DNA from: Microbacterium sp. LWS13-1.2 | GTDB taxonomy: Bacteria > Actinomycetota > Actinomycetes > Actinomycetales > Microbacteriaceae | Reading direction: 5' to 3' | DNA length: 64,000 bases | Assembly: GCF_040144835.1 (NCBI RefSeq) | Contig: NZ_CP151632.1 | Coordinates: forward strand, 4,154,001-4,218,000 | Part shown: piece after piece, positions 32,482 through 42,055 of the stretch | How the letters are laid out: each line of letters starts with the position of its first letter | Position numbering within the stretch: position 1 is the stretch's first letter | Notes under the pieces: generated by a model | The model's input: the letters and a program-made list of their open reading frames with translations, nothing else | Databases searched by the model: none | What the model was told of the DNA's origin: nothing | Position numbers and translations under genes: made by a program

Positions 32482-34710
32482 GTGGAGTCCATCTCCGAGG
32501 TCCATGCTGACGTTCCGGCCGACGAGCGCGCGGAAGCGCCCGAGGGTGTCGAGAACGCCGAGACCATCGAAGCCCCGGCCGACGCCGTGGCTGAAGAAGC
32601 CGTGATCGAGGCCGTCGCCGCCGAAGAGATCGCCGAAGAAGCCGTGGCCGAGGCCGTCGTGGCCGACGCCGTCGCCGATGAGGCCGTCGTCGAGGCCGTC
32701 GCCGCCGAAGAGGTCGCCGAGGAGGCGGTCGCCGAGGCGATCGTCGCCGAGGATGCCGGCGATCAGGCTGCGGCGGAGGCCGCGGAAGCCGTCGCCGATG
32801 AGGCCGTGGCCGAGGCGCTCATCGCCGACGCCGTCGCCGAAGAGGCGGTCGCCGAGGCGGCTGCCGCCGACGCCGTCGCCGAGGAGGCCGTCATCGAGGC
32901 GGTCGTGGCCGAGGCCGTGGCTGAGGAAGTCGTCGCCGAAGAGGCCCCGGCTGCGCCGGTGAAGGCGCCCCGCAAGCGCGCGCCGCGCCGTGCCAAGAGC
33001 ACCGACGTCGCACCGGCCGAGCCCGTCGAGGCACCGGCCGAGGCCGCTGCCGACGCCGCACCGGCCGACGACGCCGCGGCAGAAGCCCCGCAGACCGAAG
33101 CCGCGCCGGCCGAGTCCGCGCCAGCCGAGGGCGGCGAGAACGCCGCGGAGGCGGCATCCGTCGCCGCAGAGGCGACCGAGGCCGACGCCGAGACGCCCGC
33201 CGAGTCGGGTGACGGCGAGCAGGCCGCCGAGGGCGAGGGCGGCGAGGCGCCGTCTCGTGGGCGGAGCCGCAGCCGCAGCCGCAGCCGCAACCGCAACCAG
33301 AACGCCCAGAACCAGAACGCCCAGGGCGGTCAGGGCGCGCAGGCGCAGAACACCCAGGGCGATCAGAACCAGAAGGCGCAGCCCGCCGCGGCCGAGCCCG
33401 CCAAGGCAGAGACGCCCGAGGACGACCAGCAGTCGCAGGGCAACGGCCGTGGCCGCCAGCGCAACAAGCGCCGCGGCACGCAGGCCAGCAGCGGTGACGA
33501 GTTCGACACCGAGATCGGCGAGGACGACGTCCTCATCCCGATCGCCGGCATCCTCGACGTGCTCGACAACTACGCGTTCGTCCGCACGTCCGGCTACCTG
33601 CCCGGCCCGAGCGACGTCTACGTCTCGCTCGGACAGGTCAAGAAGTACAACCTCCGCAAGGGCGACGCGGTCGTCGGCGCCATCAAGCAGCCGCGCGAGG
33701 GCGAGCAGTCCAGCCGCCAGAAGTACAACGCGCTGGTCAAGGTCGACGCCGTCAACGGCCTCTCGGTCGACGACGCCGCGACACGTGTCGAGTTCGGCAA
33801 GCTGACGCCGCTGTACCCGCAGGAGCGCTTGCGCCTCGAGACCGGGCCCGAGAAGTTGACCCAGCGCATCATCGACCTCGTCGCGCCCATCGGCAAGGGT
33901 CAGCGCGGCCTCATCGTCGCGCCGCCCAAGGCCGGCAAGACGATCGTGCTGCAGCAGATCGCCAATGCGATCTCGATCAACAACCCCGAGGTCCACCTCA
34001 TGGTGGTGCTGGTCGACGAGCGGCCCGAAGAGGTCACCGACATGCAGCGCACCGTGAAGGGCGAGGTCATCGCCTCGACCTTCGACCGTCCCGCCGAGGA
34101 TCACACCACGGTCGCCGAGCTCGCCATCGAGCGCGCCAAGCGCCTGGTGGAGCTCGGCCGCGACGTCGTCGTGCTGCTCGACTCGATCACGCGTCTGGGC
34201 CGTGCGTACAACATCTCGGCGCCCACCTCGGGCCGTGTGCTCACCGGTGGCGTCGACGCCTCGGCGCTGTACCCGCCCAAGCGCTTCTTCGGCGCCGCGC
34301 GCAACATCGAGAACGGCGGATCGCTCACGATCCTCGCGACCGCGCTCGTCGAGACCGGCTCCAAGATGGACGACGTCATCTTCGAGGAGTTCAAGGGCAC
34401 CGGCAACAGCGAGCTGCGCCTGTCGCGCCAGCTCGCCGACAAGCGCATCTTCCCGGCGGTCGACGTCAACGCGTCGAGCACCCGCCGCGAGGAGATGCTG
34501 CTCTCGCCCGACGAGGTCAAGATCACCTGGAAGCTGCGTCGCGCGCTGGCGGGTCTCGACCCGCAGCAGGCCCTCGAGGTCGTGCTCGGCAAGCTCAAGG
34601 AGACGTCGTCGAACGTCGAGTTCCTCGTGCAGATGCAGAAGTCGATCCCGGCTCCCACCACCGGCCACAGCGGCGGACGCAGCCACGCGGACGACAACAG
34701 CATCCGCTGA
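32482..34710 (+). CDS. rho: Transcription termination factor Rho with long repeat-rich N-terminus
   Basis: A 742-aa hexameric RNA helicase/terminator. The conserved core starts at about residue 347 (DDVLIPIAGILDVLDNYAFV, cold-shock RNA-binding domain) and contains Walker A APPKAGKTIVLQQIA near 480, VLVDERPEEVTDMQR, and the Q/R-loops (LDSITRLGRAYN). The first ~345 residues are low complexity: acidic A-E-V repeats (about 30-155), a basic KAPRKRAPRRAKS patch, more acidic sequence, an R-S/R-N stretch (RSRSRSRSRNRNQN) and a Q/N-rich tract. I do not see the usual Rho_N helical domain. GTG start after AAGGGAGAA. The 200-nt leader has no ORF. Confidence 0.96.
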   Translation: MESISEVHADVPADERAEAPEGVENAETIEAPADAVAEEAVIEAVAAEEIAEEAVAEAVVADAVADEAVVEAVAAEEVAEEAVAEAIVAEDAGDQAAAEAAEAVADEAVAEALIADAVAEEAVAEAAAADAVAEEAVIEAVVAEAVAEEVVAEEAPAAPVKAPRKRAPRRAKSTDVAPAEPVEAPAEAAADAAPADDAAAEAPQTEAAPAESAPAEGGENAAEAASVAAEATEADAETPAESGDGEQAAEGEGGEAPSRGRSRSRSRSRNRNQNAQNQNAQGGQGAQAQNTQGDQNQKAQPAAAEPAKAETPEDDQQSQGNGRGRQRNKRRGTQASSGDEFDTEIGEDDVLIPIAGILDVLDNYAFVRTSGYLPGPSDVYVSLGQVKKYNLRKGDAVVGAIKQPREGEQSSRQKYNALVKVDAVNGLSVDDAATRVEFGKLTPLYPQERLRLETGPEKLTQRIIDLVAPIGKGQRGLIVAPPKAGKTIVLQQIANAISINNPEVHLMVVLVDERPEEVTDMQRTVKGEVIASTFDRPAEDHTTVAELAIERAKRLVELGRDVVVLLDSITRLGRAYNISAPTSGRVLTGGVDASALYPPKRFFGAARNIENGGSLTILATALVETGSKMDDVIFEEFKGTGNSELRLSRQLADKRIFPAVDVNASSTRREEMLLSPDEVKITWKLRRALAGLDPQQALEVVLGKLKETSSNVEFLVQMQKSIPAPTTGHSGGRSHADDNSIR

Positions 34711-34716
34711 TCCCCG

Positions 34717-35811
34717 ATGGTCGAGCCCGCGATGTTCGATTCCGTCCGGGCGCTGATCGACGAGCACCGCGCGGTGCAGGAGGAGCTCTCCGACCCCGCG
34801 GTGCACGCCGATGCGGCGCGCGCGAAGCGGGTCAACCGGCGCTACGCCGAGCTGTCGCGCATCGTGAAGGCGAACGAGGACTGGCTGGCGGCATCCGATG
34901 ATCTGGATGCCGCCCGCGAGCTCGCGCGTGAGGACGAGGCGTTCGCCGAGGAGGTGCCCGCGCTCGAGGCGCGCCTCGGCGAGGCCCAGGAGCGGCTGCG
35001 CAGGCTGCTGATCCCGCGGGACCCGGACGACGCGCGTGACGTGATCATGGAGATCAAGCAGGGCGAGGGCGGTGCCGAGTCGGCGCTGTTCGCCGCCGAT
35101 CTGCTGCGCATGTACCTGCAGTACGCCGCGTCGAAGGGATGGAAGACCGAGCTCCTCGAACGCAACGAGTCCGATCTGGGCGGGTACAAGGACGTCCAGG
35201 TCGCGATCAAGGGGTCCTCGTCCGACCCCGCGCAGGGCGTCTGGGCGCACCTCAAGTACGAGGGCGGCGTGCATCGCGTGCAGCGGGTGCCGGCGACCGA
35301 GTCGCAGGGGCGCATCCACACCTCGACGACCGGCGTGCTGGTGTTCCCCGAGGTCGACGAGCCCGAAGAGATCCACATCGACCAGAACGACCTGAAGATC
35401 GACGTCTTCCGCTCGTCGGGTCCGGGCGGCCAGTCGGTCAACACGACCGACTCGGCGGTGCGCATCACCCACGTGCCGACGGGGATCGTCGTGTCGATGC
35501 AGAACGAGAAGTCGCAGCTGCAGAACCGCGAGGCCGGCATGCGCGTGCTGCGTGCACGCCTGCTCGCCAAGCAGCAGGAAGAGCTCGAGGCGGCGGCATC
35601 CGACGCCCGCAGGTCGCAGATCCGCGGCATGGACCGGTCCGAGCGCATCCGCACGTACAACTTCCCCGAGAACCGCATCGCCGACCACCGCACGGGCTAC
35701 AAGGCGTACAACCTCGACCAGGTGATGGACGGTGCGCTCGAGCCGATCATCGAATCGGCGATCACCGCCGACGAGGAGGCGCGCCTCGCCGCCCTCGGCG
35801 GCGACGCCTGA
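34717..35811 (+). CDS. prfA: Peptide chain release factor 1
   Basis: A 364-aa release factor reading UAA/UAG. The catalytic GGQ is in [20 protein letters not shown]; the domain 2 region ALVE.. reads [18 protein letters not shown], with PAT the expected tripeptide anticodon of RF1 (PxT). The start may be the ATG at 34717 or the ATG at 34732 ([14 protein letters not shown]), which fits most relatives better. It follows rho by 6 nt. In many actinobacteria prmC comes next; here it is 7.4 kb away. Confidence 0.96.
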   Translation: MVEPAMFDSVRALIDEHRAVQEELSDPAVHADAARAKRVNRRYAELSRIVKANEDWLAASDDLDAARELAREDEAFAEEVPALEARLGEAQERLRRLLIPRDPDDARDVIMEIKQGEGGAESALFAADLLRMYLQYAASKGWKTELLERNESDLGGYKDVQVAIKGSSSDPAQGVWAHLKYEGGVHRVQRVPATESQGRIHTSTTGVLVFPEVDEPEEIHIDQNDLKIDVFRSSGPGGQSVNTTDSAVRITHVPTGIVVSMQNEKSQLQNREAGMRVLRARLLAKQQEELEAAASDARRSQIRGMDRSERIRTYNFPENRIADHRTGYKAYNLDQVMDGALEPIIESAITADEEARLAALGGDA

Positions 35812-35866
35812 CCCCCGTCGCCCCGCCGCCCCCGTCGCCGCCGCTCCGCGCGCCCGACCCCACTCG

Positions 35867-35926
35867 GTGACTTGTCGTATATGTACGCGCCACGCCGGCG
35901 TGTCGCGTGCATATACGACAAGTCAC
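35867..35926. repeat. 60-nt near-perfect palindrome, copy 1
   Basis: It begins GTGACTTGTCGTATATG and ends with the mirror CATATACGACAAGTCAC; the centre CACGCCGGCGTG is itself a perfect palindrome. Only two of the 30 pairs mismatch. It lies 55 nt after prfA and 67 nt before the DUF559 gene; a related copy follows that gene. It could fold as a long hairpin in RNA or act as a DNA site for a recombinase or regulator. Confidence 0.9.
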
Positions 35927-35993
35927 GCACCGTGGGGCGGGGGCTGTGGAGAGAACGCGGCAGCTCAGGGGCGAACGTGCGACGCTCGGAAGG

Positions 35994-36950
35994 ATGCAGC
36001 AGCACATCGACCTATCGAGGGCCTTCACCGTACGCGACGGCCTGCGCGCCGGGTTCGCGCGTCGCGAACTCGACGCGAACCTGTTGGACCGGCCCTTCCA
36101 CGGGCTTCGCGCGGTCAAAGACGACGAGACCGAGCAAGACCTCGCCGCCGGTGAACGCCAGCGCAGGACCATCGAACTGCGAGCCAGGCAATTCAGTGCC
36201 TACATGGGGCCACACGAGTTCTTCTCGCACACGACCGCTGCAGTTCTGTGGGGCATCCCGCTGCCGCTGCTCGCCGACAACGACCTCCACGTCTCCGTCG
36301 TCTCGCCGCGTCGAGCGCCTCGCGGCACAGGGGTCCGGGGCCATCAACTCGTCGCACCGGGCGTTCAGGTCGTGAGGCCCGACGGGCACGGACTGCGGGT
36401 GACGTCCGCGGTCGTGACGTGGGCGCTTCTGGGAGGAGTGCTGCGGCATCCATACGATCTCGTCGCCGCTGCGGACGCCGTAGTCCGAGTGGATCGCGTC
36501 CCTGGTCCGCGCGGCAGGGTGATGCCCCCGGCGCTCGGCACCGTCGCCGAGCTCGAGGCGGTGCAGCTGCCGAAGCGGCGCGGAGTCGTGGCGCAGCGAG
36601 AGGCACTGGCGCGCGTTCGTGGAGGCGTTGCGTCGCGTCCGGAGACATGGATGCGGCTGACCCTGGTGGATGCCGGTCTGGCGGAGCCCGAGACAGATGT
36701 CGATGTGTATGACGACGCGGGGGAGTTCATCGGCTGCGTCGATCTCGCCTACCGAGGGCTCAAGATCGCCTTCGAGTACGAGGGTGACCATCACCGCACC
36801 GACAAGGTGCAATGGAGTCGGGATCTCGAGAAGCACGAGCTGCTGGTCCGTGCCGGCTGGCGGGTGATTCGTGTCACCGCGCAGATGGTCTTCGTCGACC
36901 CGAACGTTCTGACGCGTCTCGCCCGTCAGGCGCTTCGCGACCGGTCCTGA
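35994..36950 (+). CDS. DUF559 / AbiEi-like protein with Vsr-type nuclease fold C-terminus
   Basis: A 318-aa protein. N-terminal part resembles the AbiEi antitoxin-type region (GPHEFFSHTTAAVLWGIPLP), and the C-terminal ~100 residues are a DUF559-like restriction-endonuclease fold (IGCVDLAYRGLKIAFEYEGD, then HHRTDKVQWSRDLEKHELL and GWRVIRVTAQMVF). The D, E and H/K pattern of a nuclease site is plausible. ATG 35994 follows GGAAGG. The gene is bracketed by two related 60-nt palindromes and sits in an otherwise conserved gene order, so it looks like an inserted cassette. Such genes are multicopy in Microbacteriaceae; function not established. Confidence 0.75.
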   Translation: MQQHIDLSRAFTVRDGLRAGFARRELDANLLDRPFHGLRAVKDDETEQDLAAGERQRRTIELRARQFSAYMGPHEFFSHTTAAVLWGIPLPLLADNDLHVSVVSPRRAPRGTGVRGHQLVAPGVQVVRPDGHGLRVTSAVVTWALLGGVLRHPYDLVAAADAVVRVDRVPGPRGRVMPPALGTVAELEAVQLPKRRGVVAQREALARVRGGVASRPETWMRLTLVDAGLAEPETDVDVYDDAGEFIGCVDLAYRGLKIAFEYEGDHHRTDKVQWSRDLEKHELLVRAGWRVIRVTAQMVFVDPNVLTRLARQALRDRS

Positions 36951-37023
36951 CGCCGCACCGCCGCATCCCCGCACCGCCGCACCGCGAACCACGCTCGCCT
37001 CGGGGGCGCCACGCTCTCCCAGC

Positions 37024-37080
37024 TGACTTGTCGTATATGCACGACACGCCAGGCGTGTCGCGTACATAGACGGCAAGTCA
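37024..37080. repeat. 57-nt imperfect palindrome, copy 2
   Basis: It begins TGACTTGTCGTATATGCACG and ends ACATAGACGGCAAGTCA, with centre ACACGCCAGGCGTGT. The left arm matches copy 1 (35867-35926) at nearly every base; the right arm has more changes, so this copy is more decayed. It lies 73 nt after the DUF559 gene. Confidence 0.85.
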
Positions 37081-37123
37081 ACCGCGAGGAGAGGGATGCC
37101 GCGGGGGAGGGATGCCGCGCCGC

Positions 37124-37129
37124 TAGGCT
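37124..37129 (+). promoter_or_regulatory. -10 box TAGGCT, leaderless type
   Basis: TAGGCT ends 6 nt before the GTG at 37136, so the transcript would begin at or beside the start codon. The same hexamer is found before the ATP synthase operon (46614-46619). Confidence 0.45.
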
Positions 37130-37135
37130 TCGAGC

Positions 37136-37534
37136 GTGCTCACGTTCCTCATCCGCGCCCTGATCTTCCTCGTCTCGGCGGCACTCGGCCTCATCGCGGC
37201 CGACCTGATCCTCCCTGGGTTCTCGCTGCACTGGGACGACTGGTGGGGGATCCTGCTGGCCGTCGTGATCTTCGCGGTGCTGCAGAGCATCCTGGCGCCG
37301 TGGCTGTTCAAGATCACGCGCCGGCACGCCAACGCGCTCATCGGCGGGATCGGCCTGCTCTCGACGTTCGTCGCACTCCTGATCGCGGTGCTCATCCCGG
37401 CGGCCGGCATCGGGATCGACGGTCCGGTGGCATGGATCATCGGCACCCTCGTCGTCTGGCTCGTGACGGCGCTCGCCACGTGGCTGCTGCCGCCGCTGTT
37501 CATCAAGAACAAGGTGCAGGAGCGCCGCAGCTGA
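37136..37534 (+). CDS. Phage holin family 4-type membrane protein
   Basis: A 132-aa, four-helix membrane protein (LIRALIFLVSAALGLIAADL, GILLAVVIFAVLQSILAPWL, LLSTFVALLIAVLIPAAG, WIIGTLVVWLVTALATWLL) with a short basic tail. This matches the chromosomal 'phage holin family' (DUF360/Phage_holin_4_2) common in bacteria, whose role is unknown and not lysis in most cases. GTG start; no RBS. Confidence 0.75.
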   Translation: MLTFLIRALIFLVSAALGLIAADLILPGFSLHWDDWWGILLAVVIFAVLQSILAPWLFKITRRHANALIGGIGLLSTFVALLIAVLIPAAGIGIDGPVAWIIGTLVVWLVTALATWLLPPLFIKNKVQERRS

Positions 37535-37607
37535 CGACGGAAGATAGGGATTCCTCCCGATCCGCCACGGACTCCTGGGGCGCCAGGCTGATGGGATGAT
37601 GGGCGGT

Positions 37608-40400
37608 ATGCAGATCGGCCGCGTTCCCCTCGTCGGCCGGCAGGCGGATCTCGACGCCCTGCGCGACGAGATCGCCGCCGTCGGCTCGGAAGGGCGAGCC
37701 GTGGTGGTGTCGGGCGACGCCGGCATGGGAAAGACGCGCCTGCTGCGCGATTTCACCGAGTCGCTCGACGACGGCGTCATCGTGCTCCACGGCGCATCCG
37801 TGGACTCGGGCTCGGGCCCCGCCCCGCTCACCGCGATCACGGATCTGCTGCGGGACCTGGTCGACGCGCTGGGAGTGGATGCCGTGCGCGGGGCCGCCGG
37901 CCCCGCCGCCGACGCGCTCGGCGTGCTCGTGCCCGCACTGGCGGACAGTCCCGGCGACGCCGAGCGTCTGGCCGACGTCGTCGTCGAGACGTTCTCGAAC
38001 CTCGCGCGGACTCATCGCCTGGTGGTGATCATCGAGGACCTCCACTGGTCCGACAGCACCACGTGCGAGATCGCCGCACGCCTCGTCCGCCGTGCCGCGG
38101 TGCTGCCGCTGTTCGTGCTGCTGTCGTACCGCACCGATGACGTCGGGCGCGGGCATCCGCTGCGGCCGGTCCTCGCCGAGCTCGACCGGGCTCGTCTGCT
38201 CACGCATCGACCGCTCGCACGCCTCAGTCCCGCCGAGGTCGGCGCGCTCGCCACCGCCGTGCACGGCGGCACGCTTGCCGCCGAGGTGCTGCTCGACATC
38301 GCGGCCCGCAGCGACGGCATCCCGTTCTACGTCGAAGAGCTCGCGAGCTTCTCGGGCGAGCGGCTGCCGATATCACTGCGCGACGTCCTGCTGCTGCGCT
38401 ACGAGCGACTGGATGCCGAGGCCCGGCGTTTCACCCGCGTGCTGGCGACCGGCGGAGTCGAGGTGGGCGACCCGGTGCTGCGTGCCGTCTTCGAGGGCGA
38501 GGAGTCCGCTCTGGAGGACGCAGTGCGCAGTGCGGTCGACGCGCAGGTCGTCGTGATCCGCGACGACGCGTATGCGTTCCGCCACGCCCTCATGCAGGAG
38601 GCGGTGTATGCCGAGCTCCTTCCCACAGAGCGCACGCGCCTGCACACCGCGTACGCCGTCGCCTGGGAGGCGGCGGCGCCCACGGCGCGTGTGCTCGCCG
38701 ACATCGCCCACCACTGGCGGGCCGCCCACGTCCCCGATCGGGCGCTCGCGGCCGCGGTGGCCGCGCAGCGTGCCGCGAGCGGTGCGTCGGCGTGGTCTAC
38801 GGCCGCCGAGGCGGGGGAGCGGGCGCTGGAGCTCTGGGATGCCGTCACCGACCCCGAGACGGTCAGCGGGACGACGCGCGTGAAGCTGCTCCGCCGGACC
38901 TCAGCAGCGCTCGTGTCGGCGAACCGGAACGACCGAGCCCTCGCGTTCGCGCGGGAGGCCGTGGCTTTCTGGCCCGAGGAGGACGTCGTCGGTCGCGCCG
39001 ACATGCTCGGCGACCTGGCCACGATCGAGTTCCAGGCGGGCGTGTCGGACGGCGTCGAGAGCATCGAGCAGGCGCTCGCGATCCTCGAGGACGATCCGCG
39101 CCACGACGTGCAGCGGGCGGGGCTCCTCCTCAGCTCCGCGCGCGTGCACATGCTCAACGGGCGTCAGAGCCTCGGCACCGAGGTCGCGGCACGTGCGCAT
39201 GCCACGGCCGAGCCCGCGGCCACCGCGGGCGACCGCTTCGCCGCCGAGATCCTCGTGCAGGCTCTGCTGATCGCGGCGACCTGCCGGACGACTGCGGGCG
39301 ACGAGAGCGGCCTCGCGCTGTTCGCGCAGGCGCGTGCGCAGGCGGGCGGGTTCGTCCGCGCGATGATGCGCTACTACATCAACTACTCCAACGCGCTGAT
39401 GCTGGTCGGCCGGTATGAGGAAGCTGTCGCCGTGGCACGTGAGGGGCACGAGTACGGGCGCACGCACGTGGCGGATCTCGGCCCTCTCGTGATGATCGAG
39501 GCCAACATGATCGAGGCGCACATCTACGCGGGCCGGCTGCGCGAGGCCGAGGAGCTGGGCGCCCTGCTCCCGATGGTCGAGCCGGGGCTGTACTCCGCCT
39601 TCCTGCGCGAGCGCCTGGTGTGCCTCGCGATCTGGCGCGGACGCATCGACGGCGCCGAGGCCGCGCTCGAGGCCGCGCGCCTCGAGCTCGACATGTTCGG
39701 CGCCTACGAGTTCCAGACCCGGTTCGGCATGGCCTACGACCTCGGAGAGCTGGCGCTCGCCCGCGGCGACGCCCACGAGGCGCTCTCGCACGCGCGGGCC
39801 GCGTGGGAGACGCCCGCCGGCGGCGTGCTCGCGCTGCCGCTCACGGCGGTCGCGGCGCGCGCCGTCGCGATGCTCCGCGAGCGCGGCGAGGATGCCGACA
39901 TCGAGCCGTACCGCGCGGTGCTGGCATCCTTCGCCGACTGGCCGGTGACCCCGCTCTGGGCAGCCGTCTTCGCCGCCGAGCTCGGCGAGGGCTCGTGGGG
40001 ATCGGCGGTGGACGCTGCCGGTCCGGCGTACGTCCGCGCGTACGCCCGGGTGCGCCGAGGCGAGGAGGTGCTCGCCGCGGGCGACCGCACGGCGGCGCGC
40101 GAGATCCTGTCGGCGGCCGCGGCGTACGCCGCGGAGCTGGGTGCGGACGGCCTGGCCGCACGCGCCCAGGAGGTGATGACGGATGCCGGACTCGCCGGCG
40201 TCGCGCCGCGCTCGGTGCTCACCGCCCGCGAGGAGCAGGTGCTCGAGCTGGTCGCTGAAGGCCTCAGCAACGGACAGATCGCCGAGCGCCTCTACATCAG
40301 CGTGAAGACCGTGTCGGTGCACGTGTCGGCGATTCTCCGCAAGCTGGAGGCGCCGTCACGCACCGCCGCCGCGGCGATCTATCGCCGCACCGCCGCCTGA
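37608..40400 (+). CDS. Large ATP-binding LuxR-family transcriptional regulator
   Basis: About 930 aa. N-terminal AAA/STAND ATPase with Walker A GDAGMGKTRLLRDF and Walker B LVVIIEDLHWSD, a long helical TPR-like middle (repeats of A..A...A patterns such as ALAFAREAVAFWPEEDVVGR), and a C-terminal LuxR HTH (LTAREEQVLELVAEGLSNGQ, IAERLYISVKTVSVH). This is the LAL/MalT-like layout. The start may be ATG 37596 or 37608; the latter begins MQIGRVPLVGRQADL. It is convergent with cysE 28 nt away. The inducer is unknown. Confidence 0.9.
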   Translation: MQIGRVPLVGRQADLDALRDEIAAVGSEGRAVVVSGDAGMGKTRLLRDFTESLDDGVIVLHGASVDSGSGPAPLTAITDLLRDLVDALGVDAVRGAAGPAADALGVLVPALADSPGDAERLADVVVETFSNLARTHRLVVIIEDLHWSDSTTCEIAARLVRRAAVLPLFVLLSYRTDDVGRGHPLRPVLAELDRARLLTHRPLARLSPAEVGALATAVHGGTLAAEVLLDIAARSDGIPFYVEELASFSGERLPISLRDVLLLRYERLDAEARRFTRVLATGGVEVGDPVLRAVFEGEESALEDAVRSAVDAQVVVIRDDAYAFRHALMQEAVYAELLPTERTRLHTAYAVAWEAAAPTARVLADIAHHWRAAHVPDRALAAAVAAQRAASGASAWSTAAEAGERALELWDAVTDPETVSGTTRVKLLRRTSAALVSANRNDRALAFAREAVAFWPEEDVVGRADMLGDLATIEFQAGVSDGVESIEQALAILEDDPRHDVQRAGLLLSSARVHMLNGRQSLGTEVAARAHATAEPAATAGDRFAAEILVQALLIAATCRTTAGDESGLALFAQARAQAGGFVRAMMRYYINYSNALMLVGRYEEAVAVAREGHEYGRTHVADLGPLVMIEANMIEAHIYAGRLREAEELGALLPMVEPGLYSAFLRERLVCLAIWRGRIDGAEAALEAARLELDMFGAYEFQTRFGMAYDLGELALARGDAHEALSHARAAWETPAGGVLALPLTAVAARAVAMLRERGEDADIEPYRAVLASFADWPVTPLWAAVFAAELGEGSWGSAVDAAGPAYVRAYARVRRGEEVLAAGDRTAAREILSAAAAYAAELGADGLAARAQEVMTDAGLAGVAPRSVLTAREEQVLELVAEGLSNGQIAERLYISVKTVSVHVSAILRKLEAPSRTAAAAIYRRTAA

Positions 40401-40428
40401 GGCGGCATCCGCTCTGCGCAGATCCGCG

Positions 40429-41013
40429 TCAGATGTGGTACTCGGGCGTCGTCAGCAACGCGCGCGTGTCGTCCCCGGCACGACGGGCGCGCGGCTTCGC
40501 CGGCACGCCGACCAGCACGGAGTCGGCGGGCGCGTCCTTGGTGACGACGGCGTTGGCGCCGACGACGGACCCTGCGCCGATCGTGATGGGCCCGAGGATC
40601 TTCGCGCCCGCGCCGACCGCGACGCCGTCCTCGATGGTCGGGTGCCGCTTGCCGCCCTCGCGCTGGCGGCCGCCGAGCGTGACTCCGTGGTAGAGCATGA
40701 CGTCGTCGCCGACCTCGGCGGTCTCGCCGACCACGACGCCCATGCCGTGGTCGATGAAGAAGCGGCGGCCGATGGTGGCGCCGGGGTGGATCTCGATGCC
40801 GGTGAGCCAGCGCGTGACCTGCGACCCCGCGCGGGCGACGAACCGCACGTCGCGGGTCCACAGTGCGTGCCACACCCGGTGCGCCCAGATGGCGTGCAGG
40901 CCCGGGTACAGCACGGCGATCTCCAGGCCGCCGCGTGCCGCGGGGTCGCGCAGCTTCGCCGCGGCCACATCCTCGCGTACGCGCGCGACGAACCCGATGC
41001 GCTCGTCGGTCAT
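40429..41013 (-). CDS. cysE: Serine O-acetyltransferase
   Basis: A 194-aa enzyme making O-acetylserine from serine and acetyl-CoA, the first step of cysteine synthesis. N-terminal helical region ([20 protein letters not shown]) and a left-handed beta-helix with hexapeptide repeats: [49 protein letters not shown]. Catalytic His residues are in the DHGMG and YHGVT turns. Its ATG overlaps the stop of cysK (ATGA), giving the order cysK-cysK-cysE. Confidence 0.96.
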   Translation of the reverse strand: MTDERIGFVARVREDVAAAKLRDPAARGGLEIAVLYPGLHAIWAHRVWHALWTRDVRFVARAGSQVTRWLTGIEIHPGATIGRRFFIDHGMGVVVGETAEVGDDVMLYHGVTLGGRQREGGKRHPTIEDGVAVGAGAKILGPITIGAGSVVGANAVVTKDAPADSVLVGVPAKPRARRAGDDTRALLTTPEYHI

Positions 41014-41963
41014 TTCGACTCCTCCTCGGGGTCGCGCAGGTGCGCATACAGTGCGGTCGACAGGTAGCGCTCGCCCGAATCGGGCACGATCACGACGATG
41101 CGCTGACCGGCCGCGTCCGGGCGCGCCGCGATCTGCAGCGCCGCCCACACCGCGGCGCCCGCCGACATCCCGGCGAGGATGCCCTCGCGGGTAGCGAGCT
41201 CGCGCGCGACGCGGATCGCGTCGTCGAACTCGACGTCGAAGATCTCGTCGACGACCGAGCGGTCGAGCACGTCGGGCACGAAGTTCGGGCCGATGCCCTG
41301 GATGCGGTGGCCGCCCGCGCGGCCCTCGGTGAGCACGGGGGAGTCCTTCGGCTCGACCAGGACGATCTTCGCGGCGGGGTTGCGCTCCTTGAGCAACTGA
41401 CCGACGCCGGTGATCGTGCCGCCCGTGCCCGAACCCGCGACGAACCAGTCGACGTGACCGTCGGTGTCGCGCCAGATCTCCTCGGCCGTGGTGCTGCGGT
41501 GGATCGCGGCGTTCGCCTCGTGCTCGAACTGGCGGGCGAGGATCGCTCCCGGCGTCTCGTCGACGATGCGCTTGGCGGCGTCGACCGCCTCGGTCATGCC
41601 CTTGTACGGATCGGTCAGCACGAGATCGGCGCCGAATGCCTTCAGGAGCGTCCGACGCTCCTTCGACATGGACGCGGGCATCGTGAGGATGACCTTGTAG
41701 CCGCGGGCGGCGCCGATGAGAGCCAGCGCGATGCCGGTGTTGCCGCTGGTGGACTCGACGATCGTCCCCCCCGGCTGCAGTTCTCCCGCCGCCTCCGCGG
41801 CCTCGACGAGGGCGTAGCCGAGACGGTCCTTGACCGACGAGCCGGGGTTGTAGAACTCCAGCTTGGCGAGCACCTCCGCGCCGAGACCCTCCGTGAGCGC
41901 GTTGAGGCGCACGAGCGGGGTCTCACCGAATGCGGTGGTGATGTCGGGATGGATGCCGGGCAC
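41010..41963 (-). CDS. cysK: Cysteine synthase (O-acetylserine sulfhydrylase), paralog 1
   Basis: A 317-aa PLP enzyme that makes cysteine from O-acetylserine and sulfide. The PLP Lys is in [15 protein letters not shown], the substrate loop is [12 protein letters not shown], and the phosphate-binding turn is [13 protein letters not shown]. It starts with GTG at 41963 ([16 protein letters not shown]), is the second of two tandem paralogs, and is translationally coupled to cysE. The 92 nt between the two paralogs holds only a weak GC-rich stem. Confidence 0.95.
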   Translation of the reverse strand: MPGIHPDITTAFGETPLVRLNALTEGLGAEVLAKLEFYNPGSSVKDRLGYALVEAAEAAGELQPGGTIVESTSGNTGIALALIGAARGYKVILTMPASMSKERRTLLKAFGADLVLTDPYKGMTEAVDAAKRIVDETPGAILARQFEHEANAAIHRSTTAEEIWRDTDGHVDWFVAGSGTGGTITGVGQLLKERNPAAKIVLVEPKDSPVLTEGRAGGHRIQGIGPNFVPDVLDRSVVDEIFDVEFDDAIRVARELATREGILAGMSAGAAVWAALQIAARPDAAGQRIVVIVPDSGERYLSTALYAHLRDPEEESK

Positions 41964-42055
41964 GTGGTGCTCCTCGGTTCGGGCGGCGCGGGAAGACGGC
42001 GACGGCGCGCCGGCGCCCGAACGGGTCGGGGTGGCCGGCGCGCCGTCGTGACGTG

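Noticed and set aside
34736..34744. TTCGATTCC at the prfA start, identical to the tRNA T-arm string, considered as the missing right attachment site
   Set aside because: It lies inside prfA, in frame and conserved as part of the coding sequence, and the match does not extend beyond nine bases.
32368..35688. A 1106-residue antisense open frame over rho and prfA
   Set aside because: Driven by the GC-rich repeats of rho; no start signal and no domain.
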